Source: Hymenobacter rubripertinctus
GTDB taxonomy: Bacteria; Bacteroidota; Bacteroidia; Cytophagales; Hymenobacteraceae
Length of the DNA stretch: 64,000 nt
Assembly (NCBI RefSeq): GCF_003583925.1
Contig: NZ_QYCN01000003.1
Location: forward strand, 1-64,000
Reading direction: 5' to 3'
Below the pieces are notes generated by a model that saw only the letters and a list, made by a program, of their open reading frames with translations, made no database searches and was not told where the DNA came from. Numbering within the stretch: position 1 is the stretch's first letter; each line of letters opens with the position of its first letter. The position numbers and the translations under genes were made by a program. This document shows, one piece after another, positions 17,347-25,884 of this stretch.

Positions 17347-18306
17347 TCAGGCTTCCAGCGGCACGGCCGCCGGCTGCTCTAGGGGAAATTCTCCCAGCAC
17401 TTCCCCGGCTTGAATACCCAGCTCGACTAGCTGGGTACCGGTGAAGTAGCCTTCCTCCAGGGCCAGCATATCCAGCCGCAATAGCTGGCCGGAGCCGCAG
17501 GCCACCAGCAGGTCGGCTTCGGCCCGCACCACGGTGCCGGGCGGGGCCGCCACCGTGCCCGGCATCGGGCTGACGCCCAATAGGCGCAACGGCTGCTGGC
17601 GCAGCGTGGCCAGGGCACCGCGGTTCCAGGGGTTGGTGGCCCGCACCAGGCGGGCCAGGGCTTCGGCCGGCTCGGTCCAGTGCACGCAGATGTCGGCCAG
17701 GCCCGCGCGGGGCCAGTAGCGCGCCGCCGCGGCATCTTGCGGCGGCGGCGCGCCACTGGCGGGAGTTTGCTCCCGCAGGTAGGCCAGCAGCTGGCGGCCG
17801 GCGGCTACGGCCTGCCCGGCCAACTGGGCCCGGTGCAGACCGTGCGTGTCGTGAGGACCAATGGGTACGGGCACGGCCACCAGTATGGGGCCGGTGTCGA
17901 AGTCGGCGTCCATGCGGTGAATGGTGACGGCCCCGGCGGTTTCGCCGTTGCGAATCTGCCAGAACAGAGGCTCGGGACCCCGGTAAGCGGGCAGGGCGGC
18001 AAAGTGGACGTTAAGGAAGCCGTGGCGGGGCAGGCTGAGGACGGCCGCCGGGATGCGCCAGGGCAGCGTGAGCACCAGCACCGCGTCGGGCTGGAGCGGG
18101 GTGAGCCAGGCGGTGAGGGCTGCGCCCAGGCCCGGCTGCCGCAGGCGCACCACGGGCAGGCCGGTCGCGGCAATGGTGTAGGCCAGCTGCTCGGGCTCTT
18201 CCTGCCCGGTGGCGGGCACGCCTACCGCCACTACCACTCCCTGCGCAGCGAAGTCCTGCAACAGGGGGTAGCCCAGTAAACTGCTAATGATAACGGCCAG
18301 GCGCAT
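17347..18306 (-). CDS. Formyltransferase-family protein (Fmt-like, 319 aa)
   Basis: The N-terminal domain (about 1-180) is a formyl-transferase Rossmann fold with the catalytic trio in place: Asn99 and His101 in FLNVHFAALPAYRGPEP, and Asp137 in DADFDTGPIL. The C-terminal 110 residues resemble the OB-like Fmt C-domain (WTEPAEALARLVRATNPW). It is unlikely to be the housekeeping methionyl-tRNA formyltransferase: the first residues lack a usual Fmt start, and it lies in a cluster with tail-collar and T9SS genes. A role in formylating a sugar or amino group of a surface or secreted product is inferred. It follows the collar genes on the minus strand, after a terminator. Confidence 0.75.
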   Translation of the reverse strand: MRLAVIISSLLGYPLLQDFAAQGVVVAVGVPATGQEEPEQLAYTIAATGLPVVRLRQPGLGAALTAWLTPLQPDAVLVLTLPWRIPAAVLSLPRHGFLNVHFAALPAYRGPEPLFWQIRNGETAGAVTIHRMDADFDTGPILVAVPVPIGPHDTHGLHRAQLAGQAVAAGRQLLAYLREQTPASGAPPPQDAAAARYWPRAGLADICVHWTEPAEALARLVRATNPWNRGALATLRQQPLRLLGVSPMPGTVAAPPGTVVRAEADLLVACGSGQLLRLDMLALEEGYFTGTQLVELGIQAGEVLGEFPLEQPAAVPLEA

Positions 18307-18330
18307 AAAAGGAGAGAAAGCAGCGAAAAA

Positions 18331-18365
18331 CGTGGGAGCCGCCGGAACGGCCGGCGGCTCCCACG
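18331..18365 (-). terminator. Rho-independent terminator of the tail-collar operon
   Basis: A perfect 15-bp stem (18331-18345 with 18351-18365), five-base loop, and a T-run on the minus strand. It lies 17 bases after the stop of the last collar gene. Confidence 0.8.
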
Positions 18366-18381
18366 CAATCGGGGGCTGATG

Positions 18382-18921
18382 TTAGTTGCGCGAGGGGAAG
18401 TATCCCTGAGTCGCGATGCAGTAATTCATGCCTATCACGGGCTGGCGGTTTTCGTGGGGCTGGCTGCTGCCGACGTTGCCCGTAGTACCCAGGGAGGAGG
18501 CCCCGGCCATGGTCGCGTTGGGCGCGCCGGTGCTGTACTGCGTGGCCGACCCCTGGGCCGGATACTGGCCGAAAGCGGGGTTGGGCGAGCTGGCCGCGCC
18601 GTCGGCTACCTTAACAGTGCCGGCAAACGTGTGGGTGTGCTGCGGCATTTCGTTGGGTTGCAGCGTGGCGCTTTCAATGCCTCCGATCTGGCCCCAGGCG
18701 TAGGGTTGCAGTCCCGGACCCTGCCCCGTGCCCACGGCTACCCGGCCACGCAGGTCGGGCAGGGCAAACGTTTGCACGCCGTTGCCCCCGTACGTGGTAC
18801 CAAGTAGGGCAAACAGCGCCTGGTTGGTATTGATAGCCAGCGTCTGTCCGTTACACGGTAGCCAGCCTTTGGGGGTAATGCCAAAGCCCATCAGGCGGAT
18901 TTCACCAATAAACGCGTCCAT
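18382..18921 (-). CDS. Tail-collar domain protein 1 (MdpB/microcystin-dependent-protein type)
   Basis: 179 residues starting MDAFIGEIRLMGF. The first 60 residues are the phage tail collar fold: PKGWLPCNGQTLAI, LFALLGTTYGGNGVQTFALPDLRGRV. A middle His-rich block (MPQHTHTFAG) and a C-terminal QPVIGMNYCIATQGYFPSRN follow. The frame runs further upstream, but the ATG at 18921 begins the conserved block. These proteins occur in triplets in many Bacteroidota and Cyanobacteria outside phages, and their exact role is unsettled (secreted trimers are suspected). No signal peptide is present. Third in a run of three paralogues. Confidence 0.85.
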   Translation of the reverse strand: MDAFIGEIRLMGFGITPKGWLPCNGQTLAINTNQALFALLGTTYGGNGVQTFALPDLRGRVAVGTGQGPGLQPYAWGQIGGIESATLQPNEMPQHTHTFAGTVKVADGAASSPNPAFGQYPAQGSATQYSTGAPNATMAGASSLGTTGNVGSSQPHENRQPVIGMNYCIATQGYFPSRN

Positions 18922-18967
18922 AAAGTGCTTGTCGATTAAAGAGTGGAAAAAGAACCAGGGGCCGAGA

Positions 18968-19504
18968 CTACTGCTGCGAAGGGTAAATGCCTTCCGTGGC
19001 AATGATGTACTGAAGCGCCAGAGCCGGCTGGATATTGGAGTGGGGCTGGCTGCCACCCGCTGGCGTGAGGGTGCCCGTCAGCGCGTCGGCCCCCAGCGTT
19101 GAAGTGCCGGCGGTGCCGGTATAGTTGTCGCCACCCTTATCGGCGAAGTACGCCCCGACCGGTGAGGTCTGGCCGTTGGCACCCGTTACGGCTTTCACGC
19201 TGGCCTGCAAAGGGTGCTGGTGCACGGGCAGCTGCGCCGTAGTCAGCGTTACGTTTTCGGTGCCCGCGGTTTGGCCCTGCTGGTAGTTGCTGCGCCCCGG
19301 CCCCTGGCCCATGCCCACGGCCACCCGGCTTTGCAGATTGGGCAGCGCGAACGTATTCTGGCCGTCGCCGCCGTACGTGGTGCCCAGCAGGGTATAGAGA
19401 GCTTCGTTTTCCGAGATGCTGAGCAGTTGACCACTGCAAAACTGCCAACCCACGGGAGGGAATGTTCCCCCGAAAATACGGATTTCGCCTAAGTAGTTAT
19501 CCAT
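18968..19504 (-). CDS. Tail-collar domain protein 2
   Basis: 178 residues, paralogue of its neighbours. MDNYLGEIRIFGGTFPPVGW opens the collar fold, ALYTLLGTTYGGDGQNTFALP is the signature, then LPVHQHPLQA and the terminal LQYIIATEGIYPSQQ. Spacing of 46 and 24 bases to the flanking collar genes indicates one operon. The gene order and the conserved QPHxNxQP motif near the C-terminus (SQPHSNIQPALALQ) suggest all three fold alike and may assemble together. Confidence 0.85.
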   Translation of the reverse strand: MDNYLGEIRIFGGTFPPVGWQFCSGQLLSISENEALYTLLGTTYGGDGQNTFALPNLQSRVAVGMGQGPGRSNYQQGQTAGTENVTLTTAQLPVHQHPLQASVKAVTGANGQTSPVGAYFADKGGDNYTGTAGTSTLGADALTGTLTPAGGSQPHSNIQPALALQYIIATEGIYPSQQ

Positions 19505-19528
19505 GATGCTTTGAGGAGAAAAGTGGGA

Positions 19529-20071
19529 CTATTGGCGTTGGGGGAAAATGCCTTGCAGGGCAATGACGTAGTACATGGACAGGTAGGGCATGCGGTTTTC
19601 GTGCGCTGTGCCGCCACCTGTTACGCCGGCGGTACCGGTCACCGAGTTGGCGGCCATCACCTGAGCAGCAGCTTCTTCGCCGTACATCAAACTGGTGGCC
19701 TTCGCCAGAAAATTTCCCGCCGGGGTGTCGCTGCCGCCCGCCACGTTGTTGGTTGTCAGCGGGAGGGTACCCGCCACGGGGTGCGTATGGGCGGGCATCT
19801 GGGTGGAAAGCAGCGTAACTGTTTCGGTGCCCGCCATTGTGCCCTGCGGGTAGCTGCTCAGGCCCGGACCCTGGCCGCTGTGCAAGGCGGCCCGGCTTTG
19901 CAGGTTGGGCAGCGCGAAGGTCGTGCGGCCGTCGCCCCCGTACGTGACACCGAGCAGGGAGAACAGGGCAGTATTCTGCTGGATGGACAGCAAACTGCCG
20001 TTGCACAGTGCCCAGCCCCGGGGGGCGAAGTTGAAGCCAACAAGGCGGATTTCCCCTAAAATCGGTTCCAT
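19529..20071 (-). CDS. Tail-collar domain protein 3
   Basis: 180 residues: MEPILGEIRLVGFNFAPRGW, ALFSLLGVTYGGDGRTTFALP, MPAHTHPVAG, and a terminal MYYVIALQGIFPQRQ. It is the first of the three closely spaced collar genes, 68 bases after the twin-arginine collar gene. Middle regions differ among paralogues (here NNVAGGSDTPAGNF), so the variable part probably carries specificity. Confidence 0.85.
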   Translation of the reverse strand: MEPILGEIRLVGFNFAPRGWALCNGSLLSIQQNTALFSLLGVTYGGDGRTTFALPNLQSRAALHSGQGPGLSSYPQGTMAGTETVTLLSTQMPAHTHPVAGTLPLTTNNVAGGSDTPAGNFLAKATSLMYGEEAAAQVMAANSVTGTAGVTGGGTAHENRMPYLSMYYVIALQGIFPQRQ

Positions 20072-20139
20072 AAATAAGGAGTGTGAGGGTGGAAAAGCAG
20101 CTGTAGCAGCGCGCTAAAGCCAGAGAGAGCAGGAGACGG

Positions 20140-20625
20140 CTAAGCGCGGCGAGCCGAACGGCGTAGGTGGTGGTGGCGCAGGCGTAGCGCGGTGCCGGCG
20201 GCCACCGCCGCATCTGGCCGGACCTGAATGGCAATTTGGCTGCCCGACTGGAGCAGGACCGCTAGCGTCTCGCGCACGTCGGGCAGGGCAAACGTGGTCA
20301 GGCCATTGCCGCCGTAGCAGGTGCCCAGCGCCGCAAACAAAGCCGGGTACTGGAGCGTGGACAACTCGCGCCCGTCGCACAGCACCCACCCCCGGGGTAG
20401 CACCGGCCCCGCCAGCATCCGCACAGTGCCAGGCGATGATTCCTCGTTTAGGGTAGCCGTCGGCGCTGGCGAACCGGCGGCCGAAGCGGGATTCGCCAGC
20501 AGCGTAAGGGGCGACGCAAGCAGACTGGTACCCATCAGGGCGCCCAACCCCTTCAGCCAATGGCGGCGGGAGGCTAAGCGGGAGTGAAACAGGGGACCAG
20601 GTTGCAGAGTAGAAATTTTTTCCAT
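20140..20625 (-). CDS. Exported tail-collar protein with twin-arginine signal (161 aa)
   Basis: Residues 1-50 are a twin-arginine export signal (SRRHWLKGLGALMG, then a hydrophobic stretch to NPASA). Then comes a truncated collar domain: PRGWVLCDGRELS, LFAALGTCYGGNGLTTFALPDVRE. Only the collar half is present; the His-rich and terminal parts of its neighbours are replaced by a basic Arg/His tail. Twin-arginine export implies folding before transport, possibly with a cofactor. It leads the collar operon. The ATG at 20625 fits the signal; longer upstream frames do not. Confidence 0.75.
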   Translation of the reverse strand: MEKISTLQPGPLFHSRLASRRHWLKGLGALMGTSLLASPLTLLANPASAAGSPAPTATLNEESSPGTVRMLAGPVLPRGWVLCDGRELSTLQYPALFAALGTCYGGNGLTTFALPDVRETLAVLLQSGSQIAIQVRPDAAVAAGTALRLRHHHLRRSARRA

Positions 20626-21193
20626 GCAGGAGGGCTGGGGATGAGGTGTGGTGAAGAGGTGAGCGAGGCAAAAGGGAACAGCAGGATACGGAAGCCGCCC
20701 GGGCCGGGCAACCCAGGACGCACGCGGCCGGCCGGCCACGGCAAGTGGCCTGGGACAACTGCTGCAGGAAGTGGGAAAGAAGGTGGCGGCAAACGCCACC
20801 TTCAGACGGTTTTAAAGGTACATTATTTATTCTCTCACAAGCAGATATGCTTGCGTGTGGACGCGCGCTGCCGAATGGCCGGAAGCAAAAAAGGGTACCC
20901 GATTACAGCAATAGACAGGCAGGGTGTCTGCCAAATTCAGCATCACAAAATAAGCCAGTTTACCGGCCGGATGATAGGGTATAAATACCTGTTTTTCGAA
21001 GCGCGTACCTACCATTTGCCCGGGGCAGCGGCTCGGGCCGGTCGGAGCCCCAGGGAAGTAAAGCGGAAACGTCGGGAAACGCGTTTCCCGGCGAACCGGC
21101 ATAAGTCGTGCAGAGCAGCAGGAAGGAAACTGCGGAAACCGGGCCTGAGCGGCGGCGGGTTTTGTTATCAAACACCCGCCGCCGCCCGGGCGC
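20626..21193. other. Gene-free stretch upstream of the collar operon
   Basis: About 570 bases with no convincing gene. It contains a 9-bp hairpin at 20780-20802 (AAGGTGGCG/CGCCACCTT) followed by an AT-rich patch near 20815-20835 (TTTTAAAGGTACATTATTTATT), which could hold the collar-operon promoter on the minus strand. The terminator of the upstream gene is at its right end. Confidence 0.4.
21151..21183 (-). terminator. Terminator of the 1464-aa T9SS gene
   Basis: An 11-bp GC-rich stem (21151-21161 with 21173-21183), located 10 bases after the stop codon on the minus strand. Confidence 0.65.
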
Positions 21194-24100
21194 TTATTCC
21201 ACCACCAGGCGCTGGGTCACGGTCTGGCCGTTCACCACCACGCGCACCAGGTACAGTCCCTTAGGTATTCCGGCCACGCTGAACGTGGTTTCGGCCGTGG
21301 GCAGGGCCACGGTGCGCACTACCTGACCCACGGCGTTGAGCAGCGTGGCCGAAGCCGGGCCGCCCACCGGCCGCGCAATGGTGAGCTGGGCGTGGGCCGG
21401 GTTGGGGTAGGCTCGCACCTGGGGTGCCAAGGCCGGACTGCCGGCCGCCAGCACGGCGTTGGGGCGCACATGCAGCTCGAAGCGGCCGGCCACGCGGCGG
21501 GCGTCGGCCCGGAAGGCATACCCCGCGGCGGGCAGCTGGCGCAGGTTGTAACGGGTTCCGCTTAGGTTGTCGACGAGTTCCACGAGCGTACTGGCCGGCA
21601 CGTTGGCCAGGCTGGGGGCCGCCAGGGCGTAGGAGCCGGGAGCGGGCACGTCGGCCGTCAGGGGCACCGCTACCGCAGTGCCGGTGAGTTCGGGCAAGCC
21701 ATTTACGGCCAGTGCCTGACCCGTAGCGGCCACCGAAACCAGGTTCAGCCCGGTGGTGTTGGGTAGCTTATCGGCATCAAAGCGCGGGTCGAAGCCGGCC
21801 GTGGCCCCGGCCTCAAAATAAACGAACGTGGGCTCATGAGTGCCCTGGGCCGTTATCAGATCCAGCTGCACCGAAGGCCGGGTATCGGCGGCCGGGCGGC
21901 TGAAGGCCGGGTTCTGGTAGCTGGTGGCGCGCCAGCTGTTCTGGAAGCTGAACGCGGGCACGGGCTGGCTCACGCGCACGAAGAAGCTCTGCATGGAGGC
22001 AATCAGCCCGCCGGGCAGCGAGCCGACTCCGTTCTGGTAGAACTGGTAAGTACCCGTGTACTGGCTATCGGACTGGAACACGTACACCACATCCTGCACG
22101 CCGGTGGGCAAGCTGGTACGGACCAGATTCCAGTCGAGCGGGGCGGGGTAGGGGTTGCCCAGCAAGTGCCAGCCTACATCGGCCCCGACCCCGCGCGTGA
22201 GGAAGCCCACCGGCACGGCACCATTCTGGAGCGTGCCAGTCAGGGCCACCGTTTCGGGGGCGGCAATGTTCACCAGGTAGCCCCGGCCCGCTACCAGGTG
22301 GTCGGTGAGGGCGGCGGGGGAGAAGTAGCCCCGCTCGAAAGGCGGTATGGCCGGATTGGCTCCGTACAGGCGGTCCTGATTGTAGCCCAGCACCGTGGGC
22401 AGCGGCAGCACCGAGTCGGGCCGGGCGGCCGTGTTGTAGGCCGGGTTGACGACGGGCGTGAAACCGGCCGTGGCCAGCTCGCCGACGGTGGCAGCCTGTA
22501 CGGGGGAACTGAAGAACCGGTAGCCCAGTCCGGGGTTCCGGCCCGGGTCGAGGTAGCGCTGCACGGTCGTGGGGCCGACTACGGCGGCGCTGCCGTTGTT
22601 GATGACCATGGCCGTGGCCGTGGCCGAGGAGCGGAGCGTGAACGGCTGGCCGTTGGTAGCCAGGCGGCCGTTGAGCGTGAGCAGGCGCTGGAGGGCGGCC
22701 GTACCCGTGAGGGCCGCCCGGTTGGCTCCTACAGTCAGGTTCCAGAAAACCGTGGAGCCGGGTCCGCCCAGGCGCTGGCGCCGGCTGCCGGTCAGGGCCA
22801 CCAGCCCCCCGGTGGCACTGAAGGTTCCGGCGTTGCGGAACGCTTCGAGCAGCTCCAGCGTGCCGCCCGTTTGGGTCAGGGCGGCCCCGCTGGCCAGCGT
22901 GAGGCTGCGGGCGCCGGCCGTGCCGCCGCCCAGTACGGGGTAGCGCGCGGCTCCGGCCGGAATGGTTACCTCGAAGTTCGTAGTGGGCACGCCCCCGGTC
23001 CAGTTGCCGGCCGCGAACCAGTCGGTGGAAACGGCACCCGTCCAGGTCGTTGCGGGGGCCGTGTAGGCAAATCCGAATCGGGCAGTGGCCCGGTTGCCGC
23101 CGCCGGCCGGATTCTGCGCCCCGTTGGCGGGCACCCGCACGGTTACCGGGCCGGTAATAGTGGGCGTGAGGCGGAACGTGTAGGTAGCACCCGTGCCCGT
23201 GAAGTCTGAAACAGTACCGTTGGTGACCACTACATCGGCGGCCGTGAAGCCCAGAACCGCCTCGGAAAAGGTAACGGTGAAGGTTAGGGGCGAAGTGCTG
23301 GTAGTACCGCCGTTGACCACCCCAACCGACTGGATGACCGGCAGTGGCCCCGCCGTCTGGTAAACACCGAAGTAAGCCGTTGCTTTCGAGCCGTCGCCAA
23401 CGCGCGTGAACTGCCCTCCGGCGTACACGTTAGCGCGGCCATCAGACGCCAGGGCGGACACGGCTCCGTTCAGGCCCGTGCCCGGGGGGCTCCAGCTCGT
23501 ACCATCCCATCTGGCAATATAGTTGACCAGCACCCCGCCCGCCCGCAGGAACAGCCCGCCCACGTACACGCGGCCGTTGCCGTCCACGGCCAGGGCCTTG
23601 GCGTCGCCATCCAGGCCCGCGCCCAGGGCGCTCCAGCTCGTGCCGTCCCACTTGGCAACGTGGTTGACCGGCGTGCTTCCGGCCCGGGTGAAGACGCCGC
23701 CGGCGTACACGTTGCCGCTGCCATCCACGGCCAGGGCATCTACATAACTGTTGAGGCCCGAACTCAGGGCGTTCCAGCGCGTACCGTCCCACTTGGCAAT
23801 GTGGTTAGCCAGCGTGCCCCCGGCCTGGGTGAAGACGCCCCCGGCGTACACATTACCGCTGCCATCTGCGGCCAGGGTGCTAACGAGGTAGTCCATTCCC
23901 GTGCCCAGGCCACTCCAGCTCGTGCCGTTCCACTTGGCTACGCGGTTGGCCGCTGCGCCCCCGGCCTGGGTGAAGTAGCCGGCGGCGTACAGGTTGCCGC
24001 CCCCATCTACGGTCAGGGCCAGAACGGTGCTGCTTACTCCCACGCCCAGCGTGCTCCAGGCCGTGCCGTTCCACTTGGCTACGCGGTTGGCCGCTGCGCC

Positions 24101-25588
24101 CCCGGCCTGGGTGAATTCGCCGCCGGCGTACAGGTTGCCGCTGCCGTCCACGGCCAGGGCATACACGGCGTTGTTGAGGCCCGCGCCCAGGGCGCTCCAG
24201 CGCGTGCCGTCCCACTTGGCTATGCGGTTGGCCCCCGTGCCGCCGGCCGTGAGGAAAGTGCCGGCGGCGTACACGTTGCCGCTGCCATCCACGGCCAGGG
24301 CGCTAACCAGGTTGTCCATTCCCGCGCCCAGCACGCTCCAGCGGGTGCCGTCCCAGCTGCTCACGCGGTCGGAGGCCCTGCTGCCGGCTCCCGTGAAGTT
24401 GCCGTTGGCGTAGAGCCGGCCGCTGCCGTCCACGGCCAGGGCCCCCACACTGGTGCTGCTGGAGCCCGCGCCCAGCGTACTCCAGCCCGTGCCCCGCCAC
24501 TTGGCCAGGCAGTTGGCGGCCGCGCCCCCGGCCGTCGTGAACCCCCCTCCCACGTACACGTTGCCGCTCTCATCCACGGCCAGCTCGTTCACGTCGCCGT
24601 TCACCCCGCTTCCCAGGGCGTTCCAGGTGCTGCCGTTCCACTTGGCCAGGCGGCTGGCCGACACCGAGCCGGCGAAAGTGAAGCCCCCCCCCGCGTACAG
24701 GGTGCCGTTGCCGTCCACCACCAGCGCATTTACCGCTTTATTAACGCCCGCGCCCAGGGGGCTCCAGCGCGTGCCGTTCCACTGGGCTACGTAGCTGACG
24801 TTTATGCCGCCGGCCGACGTGAATTCGCCCCCCGCGTACAGGGTGCCGCTTTCATCCGCAGCCAGCGCGTACACGTAGGCGTTCATGCCCACGCCCATAC
24901 CACTCCAGGCCGTGCCATCCCACTTCGCCACGCGGTTAGCCCCCACCGTGCCGGCCGTCGTGAATTTGCCGCCGGCGTACAGGTTGCCCCCAGCATCCAC
25001 CGTCAGGGTAAACACGTCGTCGTTTACCCCCGCGCCCAGGGGGCTCCAGCGCGTGCCATCCCACCGGGCCACGCGGTTGGCGGCCGCGCCCCCGGCCGTT
25101 GTAAAGCGCCCACCGGCGTACACGTGGTCGTTATCATCCACGGCCAGGGCGAGAACGGTGCCGCCCAGGCCCGCACCCAGCGGACTCCAGCGCGTGCCGT
25201 CCCACTGGGCAATGTAGCTGACGAGCGTGCCCCCGGCGTAGGTGAAGAACCCGCCGGCGTACACGATGCCCTCCCCATCCACGGCCAGGGCCGTAATGCT
25301 GCCATCCATGCCCGGAAAGTCGAAGCCGTCCTGCCAGTTTTCGTCATCCGCGCCAGTCGGGCGAAATACCGGCCCTCCCGTTTGCGCACTGCGGGTCATC
25401 TGGTAGCCGGTGGTCGAGAAAGAGCCCCGCGCTCCGGGGCGCAACGTGCCGTTGGGGTTGAGCATTTGCCCCACTGAAGGGGCCTGCGCCCAGCCCAGCG
25501 CGGGTAGCAACAACAGCAGCGCCAAGGTCAGGCGGACCAGTAATCCGCACCTGCGGGCTACCAAACTATCGGGAAGAAGTAGAGGCAT
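21194..25588 (-). CDS. T9SS-secreted repeat protein with fourteen 47-aa beta-propeller-like repeats (1464 aa)
   Basis: The signal peptide is MPLLLPDSLVARRC... to ALGWAQA (the ATG at 25588 is chosen over an upstream TTG). From about residue 95 to 730 run thirteen full and one partial repeats of about 47 residues with the pattern ALAVDGSGNVYAGG.FT.AGG followed by VAKWDGT.WS.LG.G, a propeller-type repeat common in predicted extracellular Bacteroidota proteins. Then come one SEAVLGF..ADVVV Ig-like unit, a [15 protein letters not shown] region shared with the 2148-aa protein, and a C-terminal T9SS sorting domain (AYPNPAHAQLTI ... GLYLVRVVVNG). The C-terminal 600 residues are closely similar to those of the 2148-aa protein, so the two share a scaffold with different N-terminal heads. 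Confidence 0.9.
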   Translation of the reverse strand: MPLLLPDSLVARRCGLLVRLTLALLLLLPALGWAQAPSVGQMLNPNGTLRPGARGSFSTTGYQMTRSAQTGGPVFRPTGADDENWQDGFDFPGMDGSITALAVDGEGIVYAGGFFTYAGGTLVSYIAQWDGTRWSPLGAGLGGTVLALAVDDNDHVYAGGRFTTAGGAAANRVARWDGTRWSPLGAGVNDDVFTLTVDAGGNLYAGGKFTTAGTVGANRVAKWDGTAWSGMGVGMNAYVYALAADESGTLYAGGEFTSAGGINVSYVAQWNGTRWSPLGAGVNKAVNALVVDGNGTLYAGGGFTFAGSVSASRLAKWNGSTWNALGSGVNGDVNELAVDESGNVYVGGGFTTAGGAAANCLAKWRGTGWSTLGAGSSSTSVGALAVDGSGRLYANGNFTGAGSRASDRVSSWDGTRWSVLGAGMDNLVSALAVDGSGNVYAAGTFLTAGGTGANRIAKWDGTRWSALGAGLNNAVYALAVDGSGNLYAGGEFTQAGGAAANRVAKWNGTAWSTLGVGVSSTVLALTVDGGGNLYAAGYFTQAGGAAANRVAKWNGTSWSGLGTGMDYLVSTLAADGSGNVYAGGVFTQAGGTLANHIAKWDGTRWNALSSGLNSYVDALAVDGSGNVYAGGVFTRAGSTPVNHVAKWDGTSWSALGAGLDGDAKALAVDGNGRVYVGGLFLRAGGVLVNYIARWDGTSWSPPGTGLNGAVSALASDGRANVYAGGQFTRVGDGSKATAYFGVYQTAGPLPVIQSVGVVNGGTTSTSPLTFTVTFSEAVLGFTAADVVVTNGTVSDFTGTGATYTFRLTPTITGPVTVRVPANGAQNPAGGGNRATARFGFAYTAPATTWTGAVSTDWFAAGNWTGGVPTTNFEVTIPAGAARYPVLGGGTAGARSLTLASGAALTQTGGTLELLEAFRNAGTFSATGGLVALTGSRRQRLGGPGSTVFWNLTVGANRAALTGTAALQRLLTLNGRLATNGQPFTLRSSATATAMVINNGSAAVVGPTTVQRYLDPGRNPGLGYRFFSSPVQAATVGELATAGFTPVVNPAYNTAARPDSVLPLPTVLGYNQDRLYGANPAIPPFERGYFSPAALTDHLVAGRGYLVNIAAPETVALTGTLQNGAVPVGFLTRGVGADVGWHLLGNPYPAPLDWNLVRTSLPTGVQDVVYVFQSDSQYTGTYQFYQNGVGSLPGGLIASMQSFFVRVSQPVPAFSFQNSWRATSYQNPAFSRPAADTRPSVQLDLITAQGTHEPTFVYFEAGATAGFDPRFDADKLPNTTGLNLVSVAATGQALAVNGLPELTGTAVAVPLTADVPAPGSYALAAPSLANVPASTLVELVDNLSGTRYNLRQLPAAGYAFRADARRVAGRFELHVRPNAVLAAGSPALAPQVRAYPNPAHAQLTIARPVGGPASATLLNAVGQVVRTVALPTAETTFSVAGIPKGLYLVRVVVNGQTVTQRLVVE

Positions 25589-25789
25589 AGGACCGATAAC
25601 GAAAAGCAGGAGGAAAAGGTGCGCCCCGGCCCGGCAAATTGCCAAACACTTTTGCGGCAGTGGCTAACGTGGTGCCCCCGGGTGTTGGCACAACCATTGC
25701 CCCCGGGCATGTGCTGCACGCGGCCCCGCGCAAGGTGGGGCCGCGCAACGGCCTTCGGCGGATAGAAAAGAGAAACTATGGTACCAGCA

Positions 25790-25846
25790 GGAGGGCCTGC
25801 TACGGCGCTACGCGGGCATCCCGGGTAACGCTATAGCAGGCCCTCC
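25790..25846 (-). terminator. Terminator-like inverted repeat behind pfkA
   Basis: A perfect 13-bp stem: GGAGGGCCTGCTA at 25790-25802 with 25834-25846. It lies 39 bases after the pfkA stop codon (minus strand). Confidence 0.55.
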
Positions 25847-25884
25847 GCAACTCAGGGTACCAGGTAGCAGGTCGTGGGTACTGG

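Noticed and set aside
18382..20625. Prophage suggested by tail-collar domains
   Set aside because: No capsid, portal, terminase, lysis or integrase gene is nearby. Collar proteins of this type are common in non-phage loci of Bacteroidota.
23400..25300. Tandem DNA repeats of about 141 bp as a non-coding satellite
   Set aside because: They encode the 47-aa beta-propeller-like repeats of the T9SS protein in frame.
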